Source: Glandiceps talaboti
Taxonomy: Eukaryota; Hemichordata; Enteropneusta; Spengelidae
NCBI RefSeq assembly: GCF_964340395.1
Contig: NC_135549.1
Coordinates: 10,639,342 to 10,703,341 of the forward strand
DNA: 64,000 nt
Direction of reading: 5' to 3'
Below the pieces are notes generated by a model. It was not told the origin of the DNA. It worked only from the letters and a program-made list of their open reading frames with translations, and did no database searches. How positions within the stretch are numbered: the first letter of the stretch is position 1; every line of letters starts with the position of its first letter. The position numbers and the translations under genes are program-made. This document shows positions 63,101 to 64,000 of the stretch, piece by piece.

Positions 63101-64000
63101 AACCGAAAGACTTTCTTTTTGTTCCAAAAAAGACACTGGTTTACATCTGGTCGTTATTTCATTAACCGAACCGTCTTCAAAATAAGTTTTTCTTCTATAA
63201 ATAAATTCGTATTTGTATCGGCGGCATCCGGAGGTGGGAGAGGGGAGTACTCCCATAAAAATATCTATAAAGCTTGCGTCGCGCAAAGGGATTAACTTTG
63301 CTGTTGTCATGTCTGAAAAGGGGTAGGAATTTTTTCTTACTAGCTACACATACCAGCCACTCTGCTAGTAGTAACCCCCCCCCCCCACACACACACACAC
63401 ACGTGATCAACACAACACATTTGTTGCTACATCAGATGTGAGACAATGATGCATTAGACAGAATCTGTATATGAATATTATTCTTATTCGTTACATCATA
63501 TGATATAGCTGCAAAGTAGACTAACAGCAATAATGTACCATTATAGATCACTATTACTATCCCTGTCCTGTGTGCAATATCTTATTCATGTACCTTATTT
63601 ATTTCAACCAGAGGTGTGCTAGTACATATATTGTACATAATAGGTCACATATACGTCACGTTGTCTTCTGATATGATTTAACCCATAGTCTACAGACTTT
63701 ATTAAAAATTGTCTAAAGACTGTATAGTCTGTACAGAGCGATGTTAGACATGTGTCACCATGTACATTAGTAATTTAACTATATGAATGGGCCAGGCATA
63801 ATTTGTCATATCCTATTTTTGGTTCACAACGTTTTTATTGCTATGTTCACCTTAGTTGTTAAGCGAATACCACTAAGCTCTAGCAAGAGCGTAATATACA
63901 AAAGTGGTAAACTATAACTTGGCATCCATACGACAGTTACTGATATTTATCACAATTGCTCTACTTCATAATAGAATAATGATGAAAATGTATTCATTGG
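60178..64000. other. Upstream flank of the DED gene, no further gene supported
   Basis: Should hold the promoter and any 5' UTR exon of the minus-strand gene. Contains (CGA)n at 62229-62255 and a C-run plus (AC)n at 63374-63402. A 69-codon + strand frame at 62293-62502 begins with ATG but has no recognisable domain, splice context or codon signal, so it is not called. Confidence 0.55.

Overview
This is nuclear DNA from an invertebrate animal. Coding sequence is broken into short exons with GT-AG introns in constant phases, microsatellites are abundant, and there is a decayed LINE retrotransposon. The gene families present (M1 ectopeptidase, DED plus glycosyltransferase fusion, NlpC/P60-type domain) and the AT-rich, microsatellite-dense background suggest a marine bilaterian such as a hemichordate, amphioxus-like or lophotrochozoan animal. 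I cannot settle the species from sequence alone. No bacterial-style operons, tRNA, rRNA or CRISPR arrays were recognised.

Layout. (1) 1597-11103, + strand: the last 16 exons of an M1 zinc aminopeptidase (aminopeptidase N/A-like); its 5' exon lies before the window. (2) 12983-16195, + strand: a compact secreted-protein gene with a TATA box, a 5'UTR intron and three coding exons. It encodes a signal peptide, 13 copies of an acidic Gly-rich GFLxxLF repeat, and a C-terminal NlpC/P60-like (peptidoglycan hydrolase-type) domain. (3) 21259-49068, + strand: a complete second M1 aminopeptidase of 17 coding exons, 1031 aa, a type II membrane protein. Its exon boundaries match gene 1, so the two are tandem duplicates. 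Its 14.5 kb first intron holds a decayed LINE inserted in a 41-bp minisatellite. (4) 52596-60177, - strand, convergent with gene 3: a multi-exon gene joining a GT-B/GT4-like glycosyltransferase domain through short phase-1 linker exons to a death-effector domain (DED) and a helical C-terminus. 61-64 kb holds nothing I can call.

Between and within the genes are many microsatellites, several perfect inverted repeats, and short repeat elements carrying hammerhead-ribozyme-like cores, some arranged head to head in an intron of the second aminopeptidase.

How they might work together (inference): two cell-surface peptidases flank a secreted protein with a bacterial-type cell-wall-hydrolase fold, next to a DED-signalling glycosyltransferase fusion. 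This looks like a gut or immune barrier neighbourhood, but the adjacency may be accidental.
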